From assembly GCF_008831285.2 (NCBI RefSeq), contig NC_045147.1, positions 13,556,854 through 13,620,853 on the forward strand: DNA of 64,000 nt. The letters are read 5' to 3'. This document shows positions 15,519 through 26,193 of the stretch, in pieces. Numbering within the stretch: position 1 is the first letter of the stretch; the number at the start of each line of letters is the position of its first letter. Position numbers and translations under genes: made by a program. This DNA is from Nymphaea colorata (lineage: Eukaryota > Streptophyta > Magnoliopsida > Nymphaeales > Nymphaeaceae). Under the pieces are notes generated by a model. That model saw only the letters and a program-made list of their open reading frames with translations, was not told the origin of the DNA and did not search any database.

Positions 15519-18266
15519 CTACATCTTCTTATAGAACTCCATAACCCAAGAACCGTAGACGCAGCAGATGGGCCTGATTCCGGCGAACCCACCAGCTTTT
15601 GCCAGTTCTTCGAACTCCTTCAGCGTCCTCTCCTTCCCACCAGGGTTGGTCACCAACATGATCATGTCCACCTGATAAACGCAAGCACTCGCGTAACTGT
15701 GGTCAATGCCCTCCGGCAAGATCGCCTCAACCACGACCACCTTGCCGTCTTCCGGCAGTGCCTTGCAGCAGTTCTTCAACAGCTTCACACAGTGCTCATC
15801 CCCCCAGTCATGAAGGATCAACTGCACAACATCAATTACCAGTACTCAGTCTCCTAATCAACACTACACACAAACAAGGCATATAATTTAATATCTCCCA
15901 TCGATGATAAGAGGAACAAACCTTCAATAAGATAGCTTCTGCAGTAGGAACACTAGCGAACATATCACCACCGACGTGCTCCACACCTTTAGCAACAACA
16001 TCGTAATTCATCAGATGCCCAATATGAATAAGAACAAGGCGAACTTTTTTGGAGTAACAATTGTCTGGCTTAATTACCAGGAAACTGGGGAGCGTCGTCT
16101 ATGACATGAGGCAAGTCGAAGTTGATGCCCTTGATGTGAGGGAACTTGGCGACGATGAGGCTGAGGATGGCTCCAATGCCACCGCCAACGTCGACGAGGG
16201 AGTGCAGCCCCCGGAAGCCGGTGTAGGTTTCCAGGATCTTCTTCATAGTGAGGGTGGAGTGGTTGGACATCCCCTGGTTGAAGACCCGGTTGAAGCGGGG
16301 GTCGGTGCCGGGGTAGTCGAAGGCGGTCATGCCGTGGGCGCGGTTGAAAGGGATGCCGCCCTCTAGCACCGCATCCTTGAGGTAGTACCAGCTCTCCATC
16401 GTTACCTTGTCTTGGTTCACTAGGGACAGTGCAGCCGTGGACACACCGTCCTGGTTCCGGACCAAGAACTTGCACACTGGAGCTAAGCCGTATCGTCTGG
16501 TTTCACCATGCATCTAATTAGCCACTTAAGAAATTAATGTTTTAATGCCCTTTTGCTTTTAGACTTATTACGATTTAAAGAAGAAGTGTATTGAGACGTG
16601 ATATGGACAGATTTGAATACAAGTCCGTTAAAAGGCACCTTACGGGACAGTCAACAATAGTTGAGCCAAGGGAGATGCTTAAACTTTTGAGTCCAGTTTT
16701 CTTTCAAGAGTCAAACACTTCAAAAAAAACGGAGTAAAAATGTCAATGTGAGTAGGAAATATAGGAAGGTATCCGCCATTAGATCTGTGTGGATTTTCGT
16801 TTCTTACCTTAGGATTGGAAAAGGTGTCAAAGCATGGGAAAAGTCAATCGTGAGAGAAACTTAAAAGCTAAGGCAGAACCAATTGACTGTTCGTGTCTAA
16901 TAGTCGATGCTAAGAAAATGCAAACAAAGTCACCATCCTTTCAATTCTTTGTCAATATATAGGGGGAGTTGCCCATGATTGGTACGCTGTGGACAGCGTA
17001 CAAACAGTGGCACATGAGAGAACTACCTCTAATTTCGGTGGCTTCTCTGCCGTCCACTTGGAAAAATAAAAACCGGCAATTGGCCTCAAGGCTTTCACCA
17101 CTCAGAAACTTGCTAAGGCACTGTTTGTAATTGAGGATATTTTCCTACGGATGCCTAGTAAAATTTTCTCAGGTTCAACTTAAGAGTGCTTTAGAATTTG
17201 GAAGAGAAAGCAGGGTCCCATTGAACCCCCGAACAACTCCTTGTTGTTGGTAGATTCATCGAACTGGAAACCGATCTGATCTCTCATTGTTTTGTTATTT
17301 AATTCGTACCTACGGCGCTGCCATCGGAGTCCAAATTCCACGAACACAAAAGCACAATTGATTCATGCCGTTTCTCTTGTGCGCTTGCTGGATTCAGTAG
17401 CGAAACGTCTGTTTCCAATCTTTTTGGTTCTTTGGATAGCCGAGAAAGGGAAACTACTACCTGAATCCGCATAGAAGTATGGGATTGAGAAATATAAAAG
17501 ATTCCATTCTCATAGGAAAATAAGCATATTTTCCTCCAAACGTTTTAGTTCGTGATCGAATAACACCCGTCTGGAAACAACAAGCAACTTCGAAATAAAA
17601 TTTTCACGTACAGGAAATTCATTCCTGAAGTAAAGTTCTACTTAACTCATAAGCCAAAACCACGGCCTTTTGGTACCATTTCTAGCGGTAGCCACATTGT
17701 GATTGCTTTTAAACGAGAATCTTAAATATTTATTTTTGGTACTCACATTGTGTTTTTTATTTTTAAATAAGAATCTTAAATATTATATATAAGTATTTTT
17801 AAACAAATGTCCGTCCAACGAACTTTTCTAGCTCAGTTATTATAAGGTGGCTGTTTCAAAGCAACGCCGAGAAAAGGCGAATGCCGAGAAAAGGCGAACT
17901 AAGGAAAAAAAAATGAAACCCGGGAAAATCAAGAAGTGAAGTGAGAAGGTTGGGAAGTCGTTACCTCCGGACTTTTCCGTCATCGTCTGTGTAGGTGGAG
18001 GCGGTGAGGACGGAGTGGCATGCAAGGAGACGGAGCATGCGGTCGAGCATGATGGGGGCGTCGGGGTTGGAAGTGGGCAGCTGGGCGGCGATCTCGGCAG
18101 GAGTGAGCTGCGCACCCTCCCCAGCCGTGGCCATGATTTCCAGCAGCTCCAGTTCAAGCGCAGCCTTGAGGGTCATGGGGAGTATGGAGGAGCTCACCAG
18201 CTGCATGGCGAACTCGCAGGCCTCCTCCTCCGTCATCGCCTTCCCCACCTCCGCCTGCGAACCCAT
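15519..18266 (-). CDS. COMT: Caffeic acid O-methyltransferase-like protein, copy 3
   Basis: Four exons, 17965-18266, 16078-16496, 15922-15986 and 15519-15821, join to 1089 nt coding 362 aa, the usual COMT length. It is predicted to transfer methyl from SAM to a phenolic hydroxyl of phenylpropanoids in the cytosol, as a homodimer. Visible motifs are the N-terminal dimerisation helices (exon 1), the SAM-binding LVDVGGGIG (residues 201-209), the catalytic His266 in [10 protein letters not shown], and Glu294 and Glu326 (in GGKERT), which match H269, E297 and E329 of alfalfa COMT. The start is the ATG shared by all copies. Oddities: Trp263, conserved in copies 4 and 5, is Leu, and the residues before the substrate-contacting Asn are VT instead of AH (319-320), so substrate choice may differ. 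The intron 2 acceptor is AAAG rather than GCAG. No frame break is seen. Confidence 0.92.
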
Positions 18267-18365
18267 GGACCAAACACTGCAGACAGAGAGAGGGAGGCAA
18301 AGAGGAGAGCTTAGGGAAGAAAGACCGGCTGTGTGGTGGTGGGGTGGTCGCAGGGCTCCTTTGTG

Positions 18366-18371
18366 TTATAA
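18366..18371 (-). promoter_or_regulatory. TATA-like box of COMT copy 3
   Basis: TTATAA about 100 nt upstream of the ATG at 18266, conserved in position with copies 1, 2 and 4. The small MITE at 18419-18511 sits about 50 nt further upstream. Confidence 0.5.
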
Positions 18372-18418
18372 GGCTCGTCGAAACCAACTCCCACGGTTGG
18401 TGATTATTTTTTTCCTTA

Positions 18419-18511
18419 GGCAACGTTTGATGCACATAACCCTAAAACACTGTACGAACAAGGGGAAATTTATTTGATGCACAGTATTTTTCCTGTGCAT
18501 CAAACGGACTC
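18419..18511. mobile_element. Tourist-like MITE, 93 bp, just upstream of COMT copy 3
   Basis: The ends are inverted: GGCAACGTTTGATGCACA on the left and, reverse-complemented, GAGTCCGTTTGATGCACA on the right. Both flanks carry TTA (18416-18418 and 18512-18514), the PIF/Harbinger target duplication. It lies about 150 nt upstream of the start codon, close to the TATA-like box. Copies of the right end (GCATCAAACGGAGCC-TTA) also occur near 9600 and 9660. Confidence 0.65.
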
Positions 18512-19110
18512 TTAAACCCCCCACCCACTTAGAGAGAGAAAATTTCTTAGTTGGGGCGAGGTCATCAGGTCGGACCAAGTTGGCCCAGCTTGATAAAAAT
18601 GTCCATTTCTTAGTTTGTTAACACTATGAGGCCTGAGACCCGGCACATTAATAATCGGGCTAGGCCGGGCTGATGAAATATTGGGTCTCGGGTTTGAGTT
18701 TGTGCTCAAGACCCAGCCCGACCCGTAATGTTACCGTTTGGCAACAGTAACAATTACATTATCTCTCGTAAAAACTAGATCCATTCATGAGAATGAACTC
18801 AATTTTTCTGGCTACAACAATAAATCCTCAAGCAGTTCCTCCCAACATTTCGTTTTGGCTTGAATCTCATATCTTTGTGGATAGATCTTAGATCATCATA
18901 TCCCAGGTTCAACCCCTAACCCCTTTCCTTGACCTTAGATATGAGGTTTTGCGTGCATAATGAGGATCTCAAATCCTTGGTTTTCAACTATGATGAAATC
19001 CATAGCTAATTTTATGTCTGTGGGTCGGGGTTTCTGATATCCAACGCTACCAAACACATAAAAGATTTAAATAATAACTGTAGCATTTTCTTTACCACAC
19101 CCGGGCCATG

Positions 19111-19360
19111 CTAAGGGTTGATGACCTGCACTACTGGCTGTACCTAAGCCTTGTTCTCTCCACCCCGCTCGCTGCACAATGTGCCCTGCGCCAAGCAGCC
19201 TCTATCGGCATCCTCGTCAAAGGTTGACATCACCACGAGTCACAGGCACATGTTAAGGCCATTGCCTTCGACAAAACCAGCACCTTCTGCGTGTGGCAAA
19301 TTTTCCGTCTCCTTCTTCTACCCCAATTCCCCTGTTGTGACCGGGGAGAAGTTGCTGTAG
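19111..19360 (+). pseudogene. P1B-type heavy-metal ATPase fragment
   Basis: In the frame from 19123 the sequence encodes DLHYWLYLSLVLSTPLAAQCA, then LRQAASIGILVKG, a stop, a short diverged stretch, and VKAIAFDKTSTF. This matches the order in plant HMA2/HMA4-type Zn/Cd pumps: the helix before the CPC metal site, the STPxA loop, a GxLIKG segment, and the phosphorylation motif DKTGT (here DKTST, beginning at 19270). The CPC-containing segment between the helix and STP is missing, the frame is stopped, and flanking exons are absent. It is a short dead fragment, not a pump gene, and has no counterpart in the other duplicated units. Confidence 0.7.
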
Positions 19361-20187
19361 TGGTAGGTGTCTTTTCTCTCTCTCTCTCTTGATATATATA
19401 TATAATTGAACAGTGATTCTAGTTTTTTAGAATCACTCGGCCTTTAACTAACATTGTTCAACTCCGTATAATGATAGTTATAAGAAAAACTAGATGAATA
19501 TTTTTATTATCTAATATTAGTTCAAATATCTTTTTTTTCTCAACCATCTATTTTTTATTCATATGGATAGCTTAAAATAGATAGTTGAGAGAAAAACAGT
19601 GGAAAAATGTGTCACCAAATATAAGTGACCAAAGATACCCATAATCTTTTTCTTCAAATTTTTTTCTTAACCACCCATCATGATATGTCACATTCTTCGG
19701 TTGGCAGGTAAATTTAATAGCCCTATAAGGTTCATAATTTGGGTAACTGTTCATGGACAAAATAGTAGGTGAAACTTCCACCTTGGAAAATTGATGTAAC
19801 TTAAACCACTTGACCTTTTCTGGTAATTCAGAAAAATGCGATTAGGGTTTAGTAATCTTCCTAAAATGCACATCAAACTTTTGGTAACCAGAAACCAAAA
19901 TCATACATTCAGATGTTTGGCAATAGTGACACCGTCTGTCCTCAAATTTTAGGTCGATTCATGAGAATCAACTCAATTTTTAGGCTAGATACATGAAACA
20001 ATATATAATACCATGCAGTTCTTCCCAACATTTCGTTAGCCTTGGATCTCACATCTTTATGGACAGATTTTGGATCATCAGATCTCAAGTTCAACTCCAA
20101 ACACCTTTCTTAGACCTCACAGGTTTTGCATGTAGGATGTCAAATCCTTGGTTTAATCTTATGTCCTTGGGTTGCTCTATCTAATAT

Positions 20188-22100
20188 TAGGGCTGGGCGT
20201 TGGGCCGGGCCGCCGCCGGGCCAGCTCAGCCCGGCCCGATACAGACTGGGGTCGGGTTGAAAATTTTGTTATTGGGCTCAATTTGAGTGAGCCCAGCCCG
20301 GGCCGAGCCCGATTATCACTTCTATAGCCCAGCCCGGCCTGGTCCGACGGCCTGTTAGGTCACTTGCCCGCAGCCCCCTCCCCTAAATCCCTAATCGCAT
20401 TTTCTTTCCAGTTTCCATCGAGGGAGGCATCGAGGATTCGAGGGAGGCAGAGACAAGAAGAGACTGTGACCGCGTGCCACCGGCTACCAGCCAGTCCGCC
20501 ACCGCCACGGCGCCACCGTCTCCGCTCCACCATTGGGCCACTCGCCACCGTGATAGTACGAGATTGGAATAACTGGAACTCGACACTGGAAGGGGTTGCT
20601 TGTTTATCTTGGGGTTTGGTTTCCTTTTCTTTCCATCAGAAGTTTGATTTCAGTGGCAACTTACGTGCTTTTCTTTTATGCTGGGATTTTCATTATAACC
20701 GAGGTTCTGCACTTTGGTTTGAGGTCTGGTGGTTTCTCCTGTAGGTTAGAGTCTCTTCGATCGCTTTGTTGTTGTCGCTTTTCTTTTTTTTAGAAAAAAT
20801 CGTGCAGTTATTCATCCTGATCGTTTTTTTTTATTCACTTAGTTGGAAAGGGAAAAATTATAGTGGTGATTTCTGCAGTTTTGCCTCTTTTTAGTCTTGG
20901 TTAACTCATCAAATTGTAAAGATCATGTGGTTTTTCTAGCCTTCGTTTTTCTCCTGTGCTGTTCCTAAAACTTCACTTTTTTTAAGCTTCACTAAGAATT
21001 TCAGTTGTGCAACAGGAGAAATGCCTGTTCAGTTGTTAATATGTATCTGATTGCACTCAAGTCGCCAAAGATGCCAGCGGGAGCCATATTCTTGAGTCCT
21101 TTATTTCTTCAAATGTTGATGTGAAGCGGAAGCACAAACTGTACTAGTGCACGTGGCAGTATGCACAAGCACTTAACACCCATTTGATGTACCCATGTAA
21201 CCATGCTCACATATATCTTTGTGACTGTATTAGAGCATCTTCATGTTTGGCTTCTGAACCATTTTTCAGTGATGGTTTACTCTTTCTGTTCATCACCATT
21301 TGGTTTCTCTAATTCTCATCTTGATTTTAGTATGTTGTCAGTTTGAGTGCCTTTTCTCTCTTGTCTAATGAATATTTTTTGGAATGGATGAGTTATGCTC
21401 ATTTTTTCTTTTCAAGCTGTGATGGTTAGGAGCCTTTATGCCTAATTATATGCAATAAAGTTTTAAATCTTTTTTATTGTAGAACTGTGATCGCAGTTGT
21501 ATACAGTTCATTTTTTTCTCAGTCCACATATATGTGTAACATTTATTTCTATAACTGATTTTTGGGTTCCCTTAATGTGGAACTTTCCAAGATTAAGCAG
21601 TCGTCGACAATGGGGGGAAAGGTAGGATTATTCTGATTCTGGAATAGTGATCATGATGCACAAGTAAACGTGATACTGGTCAGTTTTCGAATTGGTTCAT
21701 ATTGGTACTCTCTGTGGTGCAGTGGTCATTCTTGCAGGTCTGTTTGTTTCATCATTCTAAATTTATTGTGTTTCTCTTTGCTTCGCATGGATGATAAGCT
21801 GCCTTTGCTCTTGCGTCTCTTTTGCAAGACTTTGAATTACCATCGCTTTCAAATGCACCCTGTAATGAGCTTGATAGACCTAAGTTTGTGCTTCTTGCTG
21901 CCATTCGTACTGGCCATCAAATCAAAGGAGAAATTGAGAATGGGTTCCCTTCAACTCTGCGTGAGAAATTGAGAATGAGTTCTGTTCAAATAAAGAATGA
22001 GCCGACCAGACAGTTAACCAAACGGACCAAACGGGTTGGGCTGGGCCTGATTGGGGAAGGAACAGGCCCGGTACCCGGCCCGGCCCGATGCCGACCCCTA
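20188..22100. mobile_element. hAT-like non-autonomous element with passenger sequence, 1913 bp
   Basis: The ends are imperfect inverted repeats: TAGGGCTGGGCGTTGGGCCG on the left and, reverse-complemented, TAGGGGTCGGCATCGGGCCG on the right. An 8-bp direct repeat TCTAATAT flanks both sides (20180-20187 and 22101-22108), the hAT signature. The paralogous site upstream of copy 2 (near 10548) is unoccupied. No transposase motif is visible. The interior looks like a piece of a host gene on the plus strand: a CT-rich leader-like stretch near 20370-20420, T-rich intron-like DNA, and an exon-like frame near 21822-22010 encoding NELDRPKFVLLAAIRTGHQI. I do not recognise that protein. Confidence 0.75.
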
Positions 22101-22855
22101 TCTAATATCCAACGCTACCAAACACATAAAATATTATAATGATTACTGAAGCATTTTCCTTCCCATACCAAGGGTCTGCGAAACACCCTATAAATTGAAT
22201 GCCGATATTGAACGTTTACATAAAGTCTTCATTTTTCAGATTGAAAGAATGCGCCAGTATCAGAAAATTGTCGCCCACATTAAACTAGACGAAGCGAAAA
22301 CATTAAAATATTATATAAGCCCACAAAACAGTCAGCATGTTGACAAGCCGCACAACGATTTCGTAATTTAGAATTGAAGCGCCTGCCAAGCTTCCTTGTG
22401 CGTCTTATATAAGGGAAAGAGAGATCATAATCATGCCATGCTTCTTGCTGCAAGAAGCATGTAATCAAAGACAATATTCCTTCCGTGTGTACGCAAATCC
22501 GTGTTTGTCTGACATTATGTCAAATCAAGAAATGTTTCCCTGATATTATGTCAAATCAAGAAATGAACCTTAAACCCACGATCTACAATTTAGAGGGCCT
22601 TTTAAGTTTGAATTGTTTCCATCTAATTGCCTTAATTTCACAAAATTGAAGCTCAAGCGAGATCTAGACACAGAACTTGCTACAATTGATTAAATCACAG
22701 TAGGTTTTAATATGTTTTGGGCCCTTGTTTAAACAAAGTATCGCATAGAAATGCTCTTCTTAACTTCAATTTCTGATAAAAATCCATCTCCACAAAAGAA
22801 AGAGAGCAGCAAAACACAAAAAGCAAAGGAAGGGAACTCAAAGACACCCCCCTAA

Positions 22856-25800
22856 CTAGATCTTCTTATAGAACTCGATGACCCAAGAATTGTAGACGTA
22901 GCAGATGGGCTTGATTCCGCCGAACCCACCAGCCTTTGCCAGTTCTTCGAACTCCTTCAGCGCCCTCTCCTTCCCACCAGGGTTGTGCGCCAACATGATC
23001 ATGTCCATCTGATAAACGCAAGCACTTGCGTAACTGTGGTCAATGCCCTCCGGCAAGATCGCCTCAACCACGACCACCTTACCGTCTTCCGGCAGCGCCT
23101 TGCAGCAGTTCTTCAACAACTTCACGCAGTATTCATCCCCCCAGTCATGAAGGATCCACTGCACAACATCAGTTAACAGTACTCAGTCTCCTCATCAACA
23201 CTACACACAAACAAGGCATGTAATTTAATTTCTGCCATCGATGATAAGAGGAACAAACCTTCATGAAGATAGCTTCTGCAGTAGGAACACTAGCGAACAT
23301 ATCACCACCAACGTGCTCCACACCTGCAGCAACAGCATCATAATTCATCAGATGCCCAATATGAATAAGAACAAGGCGGAAATTTTGGAGTAACAATTGT
23401 CCGGCTTAATTACCGGGAAACTGGGGAGCGTCGTCTATGACATGAGGCAAGTCGAAGTTGATGCCCTTTATGTGGGGGTACTTGGCGACGATGAGGCTGA
23501 GGATGGCTCCAATGCCGCCGCCAACGTCGACGAGGGAGTGCGGCCCTTGGAAGCCGGTGTAGTTCTCGAGGATCTTCTTCATAGTGAGGGTGGAGTGATT
23601 GAACATGCCCAAGTTGAAGACCCGGTTGAAGCGGGGGTCGGTGCCCTGGTAGTCGAAGGCGGTCATGCCGTAGGCGCGGTTGAAGGGGATGCCGCCCTCC
23701 AGCACCGCATCCTTGATGTAGTACCAGCTCTCCATCATCACCTTGTCTTGGTTCATTAGGGAAAGTGCGGCCGCTGACACACCGTCCTGGTTCCGGACTA
23801 AGAACTTGCACACCGGAGCTAACCCGTATCGCCTCGTTTCACAATGTAGCTAATTAGCCACTTAGGAAATTAAAGTTCTAATGCCTATTTTAAAAAATAG
23901 CACTGCCCCGTCCTCCTCGCTATACCCTTTTGCTTTTAGACTAATTACTATTTAGAGGAGAGGAGGAGTGCATTGAGATGTGATATTGACAGACTCCAAG
24001 ATTTGAATACAAGTCCCTTAAAATATGCACCTTACCAAACAGTCAACAATAATTGAGCCAAGCGAGACTAATGGATGTCTTACAACTTGAACTGTCTTTT
24101 GACTAGAGTTTTTAAGAACGAGTTTGAATCAAGCTGTCGTTGTGCAGACCTAGCTTCACCTTTCAGGAGTCAAACACCTCAAAAGGAACGGGGTGAAAAT
24201 ATCCATGTGAATAGGAAACGTAGGAAAGTTTCCACCATCAGATCTTGTGGATTTTCGTTTCTTATCTAACGATGTGGAAAAGGTGTCAAAGCATGGGAAA
24301 AGTCAATCGTGGGAGAAACTGCAAGGCTAAGGCAGAACCTAATGACTGTTCGTGTCTAATAATGGACGCAAGCCGTGAAAAAAATGCAAAAGTCACCATT
24401 CTTTTAATTCTTTGTCAATAAATGCCAGGAGTTGCCCATAGCCAGCTTGAATGGTACGCTGCCGACAGCGTACTTCATTCAATTGAATTTTGTGTGCGTG
24501 TTAATTTTTTTTTTAATGCCAACGTTAGTACATGAAAATTAGAATTAGGGCATGTTTGGTAGGAGGGAAAGAGAGGAATTGAGCCATTCTTCTTTTATTT
24601 GGTTGGCTAATTAGAAATGAGAGAAAAAGAGAGAATGGGGCAAAAGGTGTTTGGTTACAAGAAGATGAAAGTAGAAGGAAAAGAAATGAAGGGATTGTTT
24701 AGTCATTAGTGTAAATTCATTCCTTTTTAAATTGGACGGATTTAAAATGAAATGAAAGAAAGATAAGTGGAAGAGCTTTTTATTCCCACATTATTCCTCC
24801 TTTCCTTTCCTTTTTTTTTTTTAATCTATGTGTTATTTAGTTTTTTTCTATCCAAACAAATTTTTTATTCACTCTTTTCATTCCTTTCCATTTCATCTTT
24901 TTATTCCCACACTACCTCTCCTTTTCTTTCCCTCTTTTTTAAATCTATGTGTTATTTAGTCTTTTTTTTTTTCATTTCATTCATTTCCCTTTCCTCTCTA
25001 TCCAAACAAATTTTTTAATCAACTCTTTTCATTCCTTTCCATTTCATTCGTTTCCTTCTTTTCCCTTTCCATCTCATTCCCTCCATTTCCATCCCTTCCA
25101 TCTCATTCCCTCCATTTCCATCCCCTCCAATCAAACAAAGCGTTAAGGAGAGCAGCCTCTAATTTCGGTGCCGGCAATTGGCCTCAAGACTTTCACCGCT
25201 CAGAAACTTGCCAAGACACTGTTTGTAATTGATTGAGGATATTTTCCTACGGATTCCTAGAAAAATTTTCTCAAGTTCAACTTGGGAATGCTTTAGAATT
25301 TCGAAGAGAAAGCAGGGTTCCATTGAACCCCTGAATAACGTCCACCAAATTCCACAAACACGAAAGCACAAGTCCTTCATGCCGTTTACCCTGTGTGATT
25401 GCTGGATAGCCGAGAAAAGGAAACTACTACCTTGGTTTGCCTTCCAGAAACCGAATGGAAGTGTGGGATTGGGGAATATACAAAAGCCCATTCTCAACGA
25501 AAATAAGCATATTTTCCTCGAAACGTTTTCGTTCGAGATCGAATAACGCCCGTATGGAAACAACAGCAACTTCGAAGTATAATTTCCACGTACGGGAAAT
25601 TCGTTCCTGAAGTAAAATTCTGATTAACTCAGAAGCCAAAACCAGGGCCTCGAGGTCTGGTACCATCATAAGTTGGCTTTTCCGAAGCAAAGCAATGCAT
25701 AGAAAAGGCGAAGTGGGGAAAAGACGAAACCCGGGAAAATCAGAGAAGGGAAGCGAGAAGGGTGGGGAGTCGTTACCTGCGGCCTTTGCCGTCATCGTCG

Positions 25801-26078
25801 GTGTAGGTGGAGGCGGTGAGGACGGCGTGGCAGGTCAGGAGACGCAGCATGCGGTCGAGCATGACAGGGGCGTCGGGGTTGGTGGTGGGCAGCTGGGCGG
25901 CGATCTCGGCGGCAGTGAGCTGCGCACCCTCCCCAGCCTTGGCCATGATCTCCAGCAGCTCCAGTTCGATCGCCGCCTTGAGGGTCATGGGGAGTATGGA
26001 GGAGCTCGCCAGCTGCAAGGCGAACTCGCAGGCCGTCTCCTCCGTCATCGCGTTCCCCACCTCCGCCTCCGAACCCAT
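22856..26078 (-). CDS. COMT: Caffeic acid O-methyltransferase-like protein, copy 4
   Basis: Four exons, 25777-26078, 23414-23832, 23259-23323 and 22856-23158, join to 1089 nt coding 362 aa. All family motifs are present: the dimerisation region in exon 1, [13 protein letters not shown] in the substrate-side region, LVDVGGGIG for SAM (residues 201-209), catalytic His266 in [10 protein letters not shown], Glu294 and GGKERA around Glu326. The expected role is SAM-dependent methylation of caffeic or 5-hydroxyferulic-type phenolics in the cytosol. It ends KKI rather than KKM. The intron 1 acceptor is shifted in sequence (CGAG before GCG) but keeps AG and the frame. Intron 1 is 1944 nt, the longest in the array, because it carries the transposon at 24548-25142. 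The 5' part resembles copy 1 and the 3' part copy 5, suggesting a mosaic gene. Confidence 0.93.
24548..25142. mobile_element. PIF/Harbinger-like MITE in intron 1 of COMT copy 4, 595 bp
   Basis: The element begins GGGCATGTTTGGTAGGAGGG and ends, reverse-complemented, CGCTTTGTTTGATTGGAGGG. TTA flanks both sides (24545-24547 and 25143-25145). The empty site is visible in intron 1 of copy 2 near 8272 (GAATTAGGCAGAGCAGCC). The interior is strongly pyrimidine-rich on the plus strand and contains two tandem blocks of about 130 nt (about 24765-24895 and 24897-25020), each with ATCTATGTGTTATTTAGT. No coding capacity. Confidence 0.8.
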
Positions 26079-26187
26079 GGACGAAACCCCACAGACAAAG
26101 AGAGGGAGGGAGGGAGGGAAGCAAAGAGGAGAACTCGGGGGAGAAAAGACGGGCTGTGTGGTGGGGTGCTCGCAGGGCTCCTCTGTG

Positions 26188-26193
26188 TTATAA
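26188..26193 (-). promoter_or_regulatory. TATA-like box of COMT copy 4
   Basis: TTATAA about 110 nt upstream of the ATG at 26078, conserved in position with the other copies. Confidence 0.5.

Larger units (their letters stand above)
18512..22855. other. Intergenic DNA between COMT copies 3 and 4
   Basis: Part of the duplicated unit, rearranged. 18735-19110 matches about 3420-3790 upstream of copy 1. After a private stretch with the P1B-ATPase fragment, 19680-20187 restarts earlier in the unit, matching about 10150-10560 upstream of copy 2. This copy therefore carries a partial internal duplication. After the hAT-like element, 22101-22600 resumes the unit. About 18600-18730 is GC-rich and full of GGCCGGGC/CCCGGC-type words, probably an old hAT relic. 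No complete gene is seen. Confidence 0.65.
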
